A program made the position numbers and the translations under genes. Source: an uncultured Clostridia bacterium (lineage in GTDB: Bacteria > Bacillota > Clostridia > Oscillospirales > Acutalibacteraceae). From it: a stretch of 12,338 nucleotides of DNA. Below the pieces are notes generated by a model, which worked only from the letters and a program-made list of their open reading frames with translations, did not search any database and was not told where the DNA came from. Positions within the stretch are counted from its first letter, which is position 1; every line of letters begins with the position of its first letter. Location of the stretch: assembly GCA_944384865.1 (NCBI GenBank), contig CALWVC010000024.1, positions 1-12,338 on the forward strand, in the 5' to 3' direction. Below are positions 1 to 6,135 of this stretch, one piece after another.

Positions 1-345
1 GGGTTCGTCCGCTGAACATATTTGTACAGACCGTAGCTCAAAACGGCAAAACAGTGTCGCGATTCACCTATCTGGGCAACTGACTGCAGCAGCTCACATT
101 GTCATCACAAATAACAGGAGACGGGTTCGCCAACGCCAAATAAGGCAGCTTTTATGCAGAGGTACGGTGTAGTGCCTTTTAGGGGTATTAGGGAGCCAAT
201 GCTCCGACTTTCCTTAAGTTTATTGATGATTAGAGAGCTTGATAAAAGGGAATCGGCTCTTGCTTCGATTCAGGCAGAAACTGTCCGCACAGTTTCCCTG
301 CTTGCTACGGTATAGGATTATTTTAGCATTCTAAAGAGGGCTGCT
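1..345. other. Gene-poor left edge, possible C-terminal scrap of an upstream gene
   Basis: No convincing complete gene is visible. One plus-strand frame is open from base 3 to a TGA at 81-83 and would encode about 26 residues (ending ...NGKTVSRFTYLGN). It could be the tail of a gene that starts before the window, but I cannot assign it to a family. A second frame is open to about base 170 with an arginine-rich, unconvincing translation. A small hairpin (GGAGC, loop CAAT, GCTCC) lies at 192-205 and a stronger one at 271-300. No tRNA-like fold or insertion-sequence end was recognised. Confidence 0.35.
271..300 (+). repeat. Inverted repeat upstream of the acetyltransferase gene
   Basis: GAAACTGT (277-284) and ACAGTTTC (289-296) pair around a CCGC tetraloop. 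The stem extends through CAGG (271-274) and CCTG (297-300) across a two-base bulge, giving 12 bp. No T tract follows, so it is a poor rho-independent terminator. It lies 46 nt before the start codon of the acetyltransferase and may be a leader element or the remnant of an upstream terminator. Confidence 0.55.
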
Positions 346-842
346 ATGATAAGAGAAATTAACCGTTCGGAAATACCGGAATGTGTTGTGTTGATACGAG
401 AAAGCTTTCTGACTGTTGCAAATGAGTTCAATTTCACTCAAACAAACGCACCAGGGTTCACCGCTTTTTCCACAAGCAATGAAAGACTATATTGGCAATA
501 TGATAACGAAAATAGGAAAATGTTTGCTTTTTTTTTGAAGGCAAAATCATCGGCTACTATTCATTGCTGTTTGGAGAAAACAACGAATGTGAATTGAATA
601 ATTTATGCGTAAGTCCTGTATATCGGCATCGTAAAATAGGTGAACAATTATTAAATCATTGTTTTACGTTTGCCAAAAGCCTGGATATATCGAAAATCAG
701 AATTGGTATTGTTGAAGAAAATACACAATTAAGAAAATGGTATGAAGCTCATGGATTCATACATGTAAAAACCGAGAAATATGATTTTTTCCCATTCACT
801 TGCGGCTATATGGAACAAAATATACAGCAGAACACAAAATGA
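346..842 (+). pseudogene. GNAT-family N-acetyltransferase, frameshifted
   Basis: Two overlapping frames together encode one GNAT acetyltransferase, an enzyme class that transfers an acetyl group from acetyl-CoA to an amine. The first frame starts at ATG 346, behind AGAGGG at 335-340, and runs to 597. The second carries the rest to the TAA at 840-842. The break is at the run of nine T at 528-536. Adding one T restores a continuous reading (...MFAFFFEGKIIGYYSLLFGEN...) of about 165 residues, normal for the family. The second part holds the acetyl-CoA-binding motif A (NNLCVSPVYRHRKIGEQLL) and the motif B region (ENTQLRKWYEAHGF). The substrate cannot be told. The gene is clearly more A+T-rich than the genes after it, which suggests acquisition by transfer. 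It could be a true pseudogene, a phase-variable gene, a gene rescued by transcriptional slippage on the T run, or a homopolymer sequencing error. Confidence 0.8.
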
Positions 843-861
843 GCATAATCCTATGCAAAGC

Positions 862-898
862 AATACCCACCGAAAAGAATTTTTTCGGTGGGTATTTT
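862..898. terminator. Bidirectional rho-independent terminator
   Basis: A perfect 15-bp inverted repeat pairs 862-876 (AATACCCACCGAAAA) with 882-896 (TTTTCGGTGGGTATT), with loop GAATT. The T-rich right arm runs into TT. It lies 20 nt after the acetyltransferase stop. It is also about 100 nt downstream of the minus-strand TIGR04076 gene, so it can terminate both converging units. Confidence 0.85.
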
Positions 899-998
899 CC
901 ATTTTTCCTTATGTGGCGTTGGCATTATCCCGTCTCCTGTTGTTGTTATAAGCCGAAAACCTATGATCTACAACATATATCAATATTGTTATATATCT

Positions 999-1343
999 CT
1001 ATCGAACCGGCATATATTCCATCTGCGCCAGTTCGTTTGTTTCCTCCAGCTTAAAAATAACCGGCCGCAGCCCATCATTGCAGCTACAGATCGCCACCCC
1101 CGGCTCTTTGATCCAATCGCCGTAGTAAAACAGACCGTCATCCATACCATGCGCCAGCGCAAACACATATTGATAAATCGCCTTCCATGCTTCATCGCAA
1201 AAGCCGTCGGGTTTTGCATAATCGGCATAAAACACCTGGCCCGCTTTCAGCATCGGACACGCCGTCAGCCCCGGCACACCATATTGATCAGCCAACTCCT
1301 GGTCTAACGTGGTTTTCAAAACGGTAATTTTCACTTTGTTCAT
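999..1343 (-). CDS. TIGR04076 family protein
   Basis: This 114-residue protein matches what I recall of the TIGR04076 family: an N-terminal VKITVLK strand, a Cys-Pro at residues 29-30 followed by a KxGQxF turn, a GFCDEAW segment at 47-53, and the C-terminal signature CxDGLRPV(I/V)FKLE seen here as CNDGLRPVIFKLE (88-100). The family has no established biochemical function. Four cysteines (29, 49, 86, 88) might bind a metal, which is inference. The start ATG at 1343 has GAGG eight bases upstream. There is no signal peptide or membrane segment, so it should be cytoplasmic. The gene follows dedA by 74 nt on the same strand with only a small 5-bp hairpin (1386-1397) between, so it is probably the last gene of the HD-dedA transcription unit. 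Confidence 0.85.
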   Translation of the reverse strand: MNKVKITVLKTTLDQELADQYGVPGLTACPMLKAGQVFYADYAKPDGFCDEAWKAIYQYVFALAHGMDDGLFYYGDWIKEPGVAICSCNDGLRPVIFKLEETNELAQMEYMPVR

Positions 1344-1417
1344 CTATAACACCTCTACAACCTGCTGTCTTGCAATTCTACAGGCTGCGCTTGCGCACCG
1401 TTATGGCTCCAACCCGG

Positions 1418-2038
1418 TCAGGATGATTTTTTCTTCCGGCGATACCACACATACCAAATCACTGCGGCAATTGCCAAAATTGCCAGCAGAATCACCACCA
1501 CAAAGGTGTATTGCTCCATATAAAACAGCACCTGTTCCCACTGATCTCCCATGAACGCACCTAACCCCACCAGCACGCTGTTCCAGACCGCGCTGCCCAG
1601 TGCGGTCAGTACAAAAAACGGAACCGGACGCATCTCCGAAATTCCTGCGGGAATCGAAATCAGACTGCGCACAACCGGAATACACCGGCAAATCAACACC
1701 GCTTTTTTTTCATATTTTACAAACCAGGCGTCCGCCCGATCCACATGCTCCGGCTTCAGCCGCATTACTTTCCCAAATTTTCCGCTAAACAGCTTTTTGA
1801 TTCGATCTTTTTTTAAAATGCGCCCCAGCAGATATAATACCGCCGCGCCAGCCAATGATCCCACCGTTGCAGCCAAAATACACGGTACAATCTGCAACTG
1901 CGTTTTTTCCGTCATAAAACCGCCGAACAGCAACACCGCCTCCGACGGAATCGGCGGAAAAACATTTTCAATAAAAATCAACAACATAATACCCAGATAG
2001 CCGTAATCACCGATCAAATTCAATAAGGTTTCCTGCAT
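1418..2038 (-). CDS. DedA family integral membrane protein
   Basis: This 206-residue membrane protein belongs to the DedA (SNARE-associated Golgi, VTT domain) family. Members include undecaprenyl-phosphate and phosphatidylethanolamine flippases. Both family signatures are present: FIENVFPPIPSE at 22-33, whose acidic residue is functionally important in the family, and the re-entrant loop CRCIPVVRSLISIPAG at 117-132 with its conserved arginine. Hydrophobic segments lie at about 12-40, 50-72, 137-165 and 178-198, and the tail is basic (RRKKKSS). The start at 2038 was chosen because GGAGG lies five bases upstream. An in-frame ATG at 2074 would add 12 residues but has no such site and would overlap the HD gene. 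The gap to the HD gene is only 11 nt, so the two are almost certainly cotranscribed. The substrate cannot be deduced; a lipid-carrier flippase is an inference from family knowledge. Confidence 0.92.
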   Translation of the reverse strand: MQETLLNLIGDYGYLGIMLLIFIENVFPPIPSEAVLLFGGFMTEKTQLQIVPCILAATVGSLAGAAVLYLLGRILKKDRIKKLFSGKFGKVMRLKPEHVDRADAWFVKYEKKAVLICRCIPVVRSLISIPAGISEMRPVPFFVLTALGSAVWNSVLVGLGAFMGDQWEQVLFYMEQYTFVVVILLAILAIAAVIWYVWYRRKKKSS

Positions 2039-2049
2039 AAAGTCCTCCG

Positions 2050-2535
2050 TCAGATAGAAAATATGGTGCGGCAAAGCTGTTTGCCGGCTTGTGTCCTGAA
2101 AATTTTCTCATAAGCCGCCCGGACGGCAGCCTCACTGGCTCCATCCTCATATAGATTCACCAGAAAATCCGCTTCAATCAAAATCTGATAATCCGACCCG
2201 TCCACCGCATCATAGGTATGATGATGCCCTACCAGATAGCATACCCGCTGCACACAGCCGATGTCAAAGCCCAACGCAGTCAGCATATCATACGCCGGCT
2301 GCACACCCTCCTGCTCCTGATACTTACCGGCAGAGCTGTTAAATTTCTGTTCAGCGATCTTGATGCCGATATCATGCACCACCGCTGCTGCCTCAAGCGT
2401 CCGCAAAGCGGAGCCGTCAAGACCCTCGCGCTGTCCAATCAGTTTCGCAAAGCTATGTACCTTTAAAAAATGCTGGATCCTTTTTGGATCGCCAGCGTAA
2501 TAGTCAATCATGGCAAATATCAGCCGCTGGATCAT
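2050..2535 (-). CDS. HD-domain metal-dependent phosphohydrolase
   Basis: This 161-residue protein is a small HD-superfamily hydrolase. The expected metal ligands are visible in order: His27 (KVHSFA), the HD doublet His54-Asp55 (VVHDIG), the histidine cluster 104-106 (GHHHTY) and Asp123 (IEADFLVN). Such proteins usually cleave phosphoester bonds of nucleotides or related metabolites; the substrate cannot be predicted. The start at 2535 is supported by GAGG seven bases upstream. An in-frame ATG at 2595 would add 20 Pro/Arg-rich residues that do not look like part of the domain. It is the first gene of the HD-dedA-TIGR04076 unit, transcribed from the promoter at 2824-2852 through a leader of about 280 nt. 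Coupling to DedA hints at membrane or envelope metabolism, but this is only context. Confidence 0.88.
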   Translation of the reverse strand: MIQRLIFAMIDYYAGDPKRIQHFLKVHSFAKLIGQREGLDGSALRTLEAAAVVHDIGIKIAEQKFNSSAGKYQEQEGVQPAYDMLTALGFDIGCVQRVCYLVGHHHTYDAVDGSDYQILIEADFLVNLYEDGASEAAVRAAYEKIFRTQAGKQLCRTIFSI

Positions 2536-2592
2536 CGCCCTGCCTCGCCCCCTTTCAAACGCATCGTTGGCCAAAAAACCGGGCGGCACAAA

Positions 2593-2817
2593 CATCGCAA
2601 CAAAAACTGCGATGCAAAGAACGGTTGTCCGATTTTATCGTACCTGCTGCAACATCGCCAGTTGCAAATATCGCTATTGTTTTATGCCGTACAGACCCGA
2701 TTTACAAAGCGCCTGACCAACAGATCAAAACTGCTCTACAATTACCGCTTTAGCGGCGAGCAACCGTGCTTATAATGCCTCCACGAAGTGGATGCGCAGC
2801 GGATCATAACTGCTTAT
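2593..2817 (-). ncRNA. Candidate structured leader RNA of the HD-dedA operon
   Basis: From the predicted transcription start near 2817, roughly 280 nt of RNA precede the HD gene without a convincing reading frame. Reading the minus strand, there are many complementary segments. CCGCT-AA-AGCGG sits inside a GCUC/GAGC pair. UGAUC-UGUU-GGUCA and TGCAAC/GTTGCA form further hairpins. A long-range 7-bp pair joins ACGGTTG (plus positions 2761-2767) and CAACCGT (2621-2627). A CATCGCA/TGCGATG hairpin spans 2594-2615, followed by TTTG. This could be a riboswitch or attenuator, or a separate small RNA ending at the last hairpin. It matches no riboswitch, 6S, SRP or RNase P signature that I could recognise by eye. 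Confidence 0.35.
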
Positions 2818-2823
2818 GCGGTT

Positions 2824-2852
2824 ATTATACCACGCATCCTTTACTTATTCAA
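2824..2852 (-). promoter_or_regulatory. Sigma-A-type promoter of the HD-dedA-TIGR04076 operon
   Basis: Read on the minus strand, TTGAAT (2847-2852) and TATAAT (2824-2829) are separated by exactly 17 bp, giving a start near 2817. Its -35 lies 41 bp from the -35 of the fucO promoter on the other strand. The two units are therefore divergent and share a short A+T-rich control region at 2853-2893. Confidence 0.75.
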
Positions 2853-2893
2853 TAAAAACACAAAAAATATGTAAATAATTCAAAGAATATACA

Positions 2894-2922
2894 TTGACTT
2901 TCTGCATACCGGTGTATACAAT
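2894..2922 (+). promoter_or_regulatory. fucO promoter with operator-like inverted repeat
   Basis: TTGACT (2894-2899) and TACAAT (2917-2922) are 17 bp apart, a near-consensus sigma-A promoter with a start near 2929. The spacer and -10 contain an imperfect dyad, TGCATAC-CGGT-GTATACA (2903-2920), with one mismatch between the 7-base arms. A protein bound there would block the promoter, so a repressor site is plausible. The 7-4-7 geometry resembles Rex operators of fermentative genes but the bases differ from the Rex consensus. Confidence 0.75.
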
Positions 2923-2955
2923 AAACCTGTAAGTTTTAAAATATATAAAAATAAC

Positions 2956-3064
2956 CGAAAAACGATTTTTCGTCATCGTGTTCAGAATGCCGCTGTTTCA
3001 GCGGCAAAAAATACAACCCATTGAATAAGTATATTTTTATTGCTGGATCAATAAAAATATATTT
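2956..3064 (+). promoter_or_regulatory. Three-hairpin fucO leader
   Basis: The predicted 5' leader of about 160 nt has three successive hairpins. The first is CGAAAAA-CGA-TTTTTCG (2956-2972) and the second GCCGCTG-TTT-CAGCGGC (2989-3005). The third is an A+T-rich stem pairing 3030-3042 with 3049-3061 around CTGGAT, extendable by a G-T and two A-T pairs to 3027 and 3064. The last hairpin ends 14 nt before the ribosome-binding site GGGAG (3078-3082). None is a canonical terminator in the plus direction. They could stabilise the mRNA or control translation. Confidence 0.5.
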
Positions 3065-3090
3065 TAAAATTATAAAAGGGAGTTTTTAAC

Positions 3091-4236
3091 ATGAACAGAT
3101 TTGTACTGAATGAAACATCCTATCATGGCGCGGGCGCGATTTCCGCGATTCCGGATGAAATCAAAAACCGAGGCTTTCAAAAGGCTTTTGTAGCCTCTGA
3201 CCCCGATCTGATCAAATTCGGCGTCACCAAAAAAGTCACCGATGTGTTGGATGCCGCCGGTATTGCATACACCCTGTTCTCCGATATCAAACCCAATCCC
3301 ACCATCGAAAACGTGCAGGCCGGCGTCACGGCGTTTAAGGACTGCGGTGCAGACTGCATCGTCGCCATTGGCGGCGGCTCGTCCATGGATACCTCCAAGG
3401 CTGTTGGCATCATCATCAACAACCCCGAATTTGCGGATGTACGCAGCCTGGAGGGCGTCGCACCCACCAAGAAAGCCTGTGTGCCGATCATTGCCGTTCC
3501 CACCACCGCCGGCACTGCCGCAGAAGTAACCATCAACTATGTGATCACCGATGTACAGAAAAACCGGAAAATGGTCTGCGTGGACGTGCACGATATTCCG
3601 GTCGTCGCCGTGGTCGATCCGGATATGATGTCTACGATGCCCAAGGGGTTGACCGCCGCCACCGGGATGGACGCATTAACCCACGCAATCGAAGGTTATA
3701 TCACAAAAGGCGCCTGGGCGTTGTCCGATATGTTTCATCTCAAGGCGATCGAAATCATCTCCGATTCCCTGCGCGGCGCGGTGGACAACACCAAAGAAGG
3801 CCGCGAGGGCATGGCGCTGGGGCAATATGTCGCCGGCATGGGCTTTTCCAACGTCGGGCTGGGCATTGTACACTCGATGGCGCATCCGCTGGGCGCGCTG
3901 TATGATACGCCCCACGGCGTGGCCAATGCCATTATCCTGCCCACGGTAATGGAATATAACGCGCCGGCAACCGGCGAAAAATATCGGGACATCGCCAAAG
4001 CCATGGGTGTGCAGGATACCGAATCCATGACGCAGGAGGAATACAGAAAAGCTGCCATAGATGCGGTCAGACAGTTGTCCGCCGACGTCGGTATTCCCGC
4101 TGATCTGAAAGAGATCGTAAAGCCCGAGGATATTCCGTTTTTGGCCCAGTCGGCTTACGACGACGCCTGCCGCCCCGGCAACCCCAGAGATACCAGCGTC
4201 GAGGAAATCGCACAGTTGTATAAATCTCTGCTGTAA
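3091..4236 (+). CDS. fucO: Lactaldehyde reductase (iron-containing alcohol dehydrogenase)
   Basis: This 381-residue protein is a group III iron-dependent alcohol dehydrogenase and closely resembles FucO, which reduces L-lactaldehyde to 1,2-propanediol with NADH during fermentation of fucose or rhamnose. Long stretches agree with remembered E. coli FucO: NNPEFADVRSLEG (110-122), PTTAGTAAEVTINYVITD (137-154) and ALGQYVAGMGFSNVGLG (242-258). The NAD-binding GGGS is at 94-97. The iron ligands are Asp194 and His198 (GMDALTHAIEGY) with His261 and His275 (HSMAHPLGALYDTPHG). Length is normal for the family. The start is set by GGGAG eight bases upstream. The gene stands alone, with its own promoter and a strong terminator. 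No fucose or rhamnose catabolic genes are nearby, so a broader aldehyde/alcohol role (for example 1,3-propanediol or ethanol oxidoreductase) remains possible. Confidence 0.93.
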   Translation: MNRFVLNETSYHGAGAISAIPDEIKNRGFQKAFVASDPDLIKFGVTKKVTDVLDAAGIAYTLFSDIKPNPTIENVQAGVTAFKDCGADCIVAIGGGSSMDTSKAVGIIINNPEFADVRSLEGVAPTKKACVPIIAVPTTAGTAAEVTINYVITDVQKNRKMVCVDVHDIPVVAVVDPDMMSTMPKGLTAATGMDALTHAIEGYITKGAWALSDMFHLKAIEIISDSLRGAVDNTKEGREGMALGQYVAGMGFSNVGLGIVHSMAHPLGALYDTPHGVANAIILPTVMEYNAPATGEKYRDIAKAMGVQDTESMTQEEYRKAAIDAVRQLSADVGIPADLKEIVKPEDIPFLAQSAYDDACRPGNPRDTSVEEIAQLYKSLL

Positions 4237-4325
4237 GACGGTATGGCAGCACAGCATGTGGTAAGGACGGTATGTTTACCAAATCGACAAGCTGCAGAAA
4301 AACGGCCGCCAACCAGACTGAAATA

Positions 4326-4365
4326 AAAACAGCCCGCGAAAACAATTGTTTTCGCGGGCTGTTTT
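4326..4365 (+). terminator. Rho-independent terminator of fucO
   Basis: A perfect 40-nt palindrome is centred between 4345 and 4346. The G+C-rich part AGCCCGCG (4331-4338) pairs with CGCGGGCT (4353-4360), flanked outside by AAAAC/GTTTT and inside by AAAACAA/TTGTTTT. It ends in TTTT at 4362-4365 and lies 89 nt after the fucO stop. The symmetry would also let it act on minus-strand transcripts. Confidence 0.9.
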
Positions 4366-4396
4366 ATATACAGATGGGGCTTATGCATTTTCGTTC

Positions 4397-4424
4397 CTAT
4401 GATGTCCTGCATAAGACATCATAG
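4397..4424. repeat. 10-bp inverted repeat
   Basis: CTATGATGTC (4397-4406) and GACATCATAG (4415-4424) are exactly complementary, with an 8-base loop. No T tract follows on either strand. The loop overlaps TGCATAAG (4408-4415), which is complementary to CTTATGCA at 4380-4387, so two alternative folds exist. Function unknown. Confidence 0.6.
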
Positions 4425-4510
4425 CGCATCACTTTTGATCTCTTGTTGCTACAAGGATACTTTTCGGGAATACATCTGTTTTATGTGGTTTCCGGTTGGA
4501 TGATCTTTTA

Positions 4511-4540
4511 GAAAAATGCCGCCCGCTTATGCAGGCGGCA
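4511..4540 (-). terminator. Probable terminator for minus-strand transcripts
   Basis: On the minus strand TGCCGCC (4534-4540) pairs with GGCGGCA (4517-4523). The 10-base interval is TGCATAAGCG, and the stem is followed directly by TTTTTC (4511-4516). This is the first terminator-like structure downstream of glgD, although about 480 nt past its stop. It could end the glg mRNA or a short separate transcript. Confidence 0.6.
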
Positions 4541-5016
4541 AAGTGTGATGATTTGCATTTGGCTATTGGAAGCCACAATTCAATATAACGAGCGTGGCGA
4601 AACTCGGTATCTATATCTGTAAAACCAGTGATATACCGATATTCCGTGCGCAGTTTGGCCGGATGATGCAATAGCATTATTCTATGGCAGAACCATCTGA
4701 CAATCCGAACAGCACTTCAAAACAATATCAAACCAACTGCCTTTTTAAAAATCCATTTATTTTTTAAGTTTTTGCATTGTGACAATTGTTCACTTTTGTT
4801 TGCATATATTATATACATTCTCTCATGCTCTCAAATCCAAGATATGAACCGTCAAAGGCAACGGCAGGGTTCATGCAGGCTGAAATGACTTTTTACCCCA
4901 ACTTTCATTATTACATTCCAAATTACTTAAAAAATGTGTCCCCACGCTTTATGATCATATCAACTCGTTGATGAATAACGCCATGATTTGATGATGTAAA
5001 TCATCATTACGCACGC
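4541..5016. other. A+T-rich intergenic region after glgD
   Basis: No convincing gene is visible here. The open frames on both strands have unlikely compositions, lack ribosome-binding sites and resemble no family I know. A weak 7-bp hairpin (TGATGAT-GTAA-ATCATCA, 4989-5006) follows glgD without a T tract. An ACAATTGT palindrome lies at 4782-4789. A loose plus-strand promoter-like pair (TTGTTC 4786-4791, TATATA 4810-4815, 18 bp apart) has no gene after it and may be chance in A+T-rich DNA. Confidence 0.5.
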
Positions 5017-6123
5017 CTATACCGTCAGCCCTTTGCCGATCACCAGCGGAAAAGACTTATACCCCATCAGCGTACGTCCTTCTTTAATGTGTACATTCTT
5101 GTCGGCTACAATATATCCCAGACTGCAATTTTTATCTACTCGACCGGACTGCATCAAAATACAGTTTTCCACCTTTGCACCCTTTCCGATCCGCACGCCT
5201 CTGAAAATAATACTATTTTTGACCTCGCCTTCAATGACGCAGCCGTCTGCGATGAGCGAATCGCAGATCTTCGCGTCAAACCCATATCGGGCGGGCATAT
5301 CATCCCGCAGCTTGGTATATACCGGCCGTTGCGGATCAAACACCTCGTCTCGTACATGTTTATCCAAAAGCCGCATATTCGCTTCAAAATAACTTTGGAT
5401 ACTGTCGATCACCAGCGCATGGCGGGTGATCTCATAGCCGTACATCTTATAATTACCAACCTCCCGCTGCAGCACATCCACGCCAAAATCAGTAAAGTTA
5501 TGCCGGTAGGCGTTTTTGATCAGGCCAATCAGCAGATCCCGCCGTAACAGCAAGATATTCAGGCTGACGTTGCGCCCCAGCAGCGTAGCATCTGAATCGG
5601 TATTAACGCCGGTGATGATCCCATCTTCGTCCAGGTCCAGATAGATCGAACCCGATATTCCCTTTTTATAGGCAAGCGTGATATCCGCCTGCATCTTCAC
5701 ATGCCGGTCGATCATCTTTTCAATATCGATGTTCGCCACCACATTTGCGTCTGTCATCAATATGTATTCCTCAGTGGCGCACTCCAGATAAGAAAGGTTC
5801 CCGTACAGCGCGTCGATTTTGCCCTTATACACGCCGTTTTCCGCATATCCATAAGGAGACAGCATACTTAATCCACCGTTTTTGCGGGCCAGATCCCAGG
5901 GACGTCCGTTTCCGATATGATCCATCAAAGACTGATAATTACGCTTGGTAACCACGCCGACCTTATAAATACCGGCATTGACGATCGCAGACAGCGCAAA
6001 ATCAATCAAACGATATCGACAGCCAAACGGCACGGATCCGATGGTTCGCGCGGCGGTCAGTTCGGATAACTTTTCGTCGTTGGTATTGGAGAACACGATC
6101 CCCATGATATTTTTGCTTCGCAT
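5017..6123 (-). CDS. glgD: GlgD, regulatory-type subunit of ADP-glucose pyrophosphorylase
   Basis: GlgD is a 368-residue paralogue of GlgC. In Firmicutes it joins GlgC in a heterotetramer that makes ADP-glucose from ATP and glucose-1-phosphate, the activated donor for glycogen synthesis. The fold is recognisable: an N-terminal nucleotidyltransferase domain (VPFGCRYRLIDFALS at 31-45, RPWDL at 74-78) and a C-terminal left-handed beta-helix with hexapeptide-like repeats (about 285-345). The ATP-binding loop AGGQGSRL of GlgC is replaced by FSNTNDEKL (11-19), and the FEEKP glucose-1-phosphate segment is absent, while an aspartate equivalent to the catalytic one remains (Asp133, ANID). This is typical of GlgD and argues that it modulates GlgC and has little activity alone. 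AGGAGG lies eight bases before ATG 6123 and overlaps the glgC stop; the 12-nt gap indicates translational proximity. It is the last gene of the glgBCD operon. Confidence 0.95.
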   Translation of the reverse strand: MRSKNIMGIVFSNTNDEKLSELTAARTIGSVPFGCRYRLIDFALSAIVNAGIYKVGVVTKRNYQSLMDHIGNGRPWDLARKNGGLSMLSPYGYAENGVYKGKIDALYGNLSYLECATEEYILMTDANVVANIDIEKMIDRHVKMQADITLAYKKGISGSIYLDLDEDGIITGVNTDSDATLLGRNVSLNILLLRRDLLIGLIKNAYRHNFTDFGVDVLQREVGNYKMYGYEITRHALVIDSIQSYFEANMRLLDKHVRDEVFDPQRPVYTKLRDDMPARYGFDAKICDSLIADGCVIEGEVKNSIIFRGVRIGKGAKVENCILMQSGRVDKNCSLGYIVADKNVHIKEGRTLMGYKSFPLVIGKGLTV

Positions 6124-6135
6124 CTGTGCATCCTC

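Noticed and set aside
271..300. Hairpin as terminator of an upstream gene
   Set aside because: The stem is good, but no T tract follows on the plus strand, so it is listed only as an inverted repeat.
2536..2595. In-frame extension of the HD gene by 20 codons
   Set aside because: The ATG at 2535 has GAGG seven bases upstream, and the extra residues are not part of the HD domain.
3070..4257. Long minus-strand frames opposite fucO
   Set aside because: Gly-rich antisense translations of the dehydrogenase gene, with no ribosome-binding site or family match.
4429..4677. 82-codon minus-strand open frame after fucO
   Set aside because: It runs through a terminator-like hairpin, has no good ribosome-binding site, and resembles no family I know.
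4779..4793. Rex-like site GTGACAATTGTTCAC
   Set aside because: The dyad is imperfect beyond ACAATTGT, and no gene starts nearby to be regulated.
4786..4971. 61-codon plus-strand open frame
   Set aside because: Low-complexity A+T-rich reading without a ribosome-binding site; the promoter-like pair nearby is weak.
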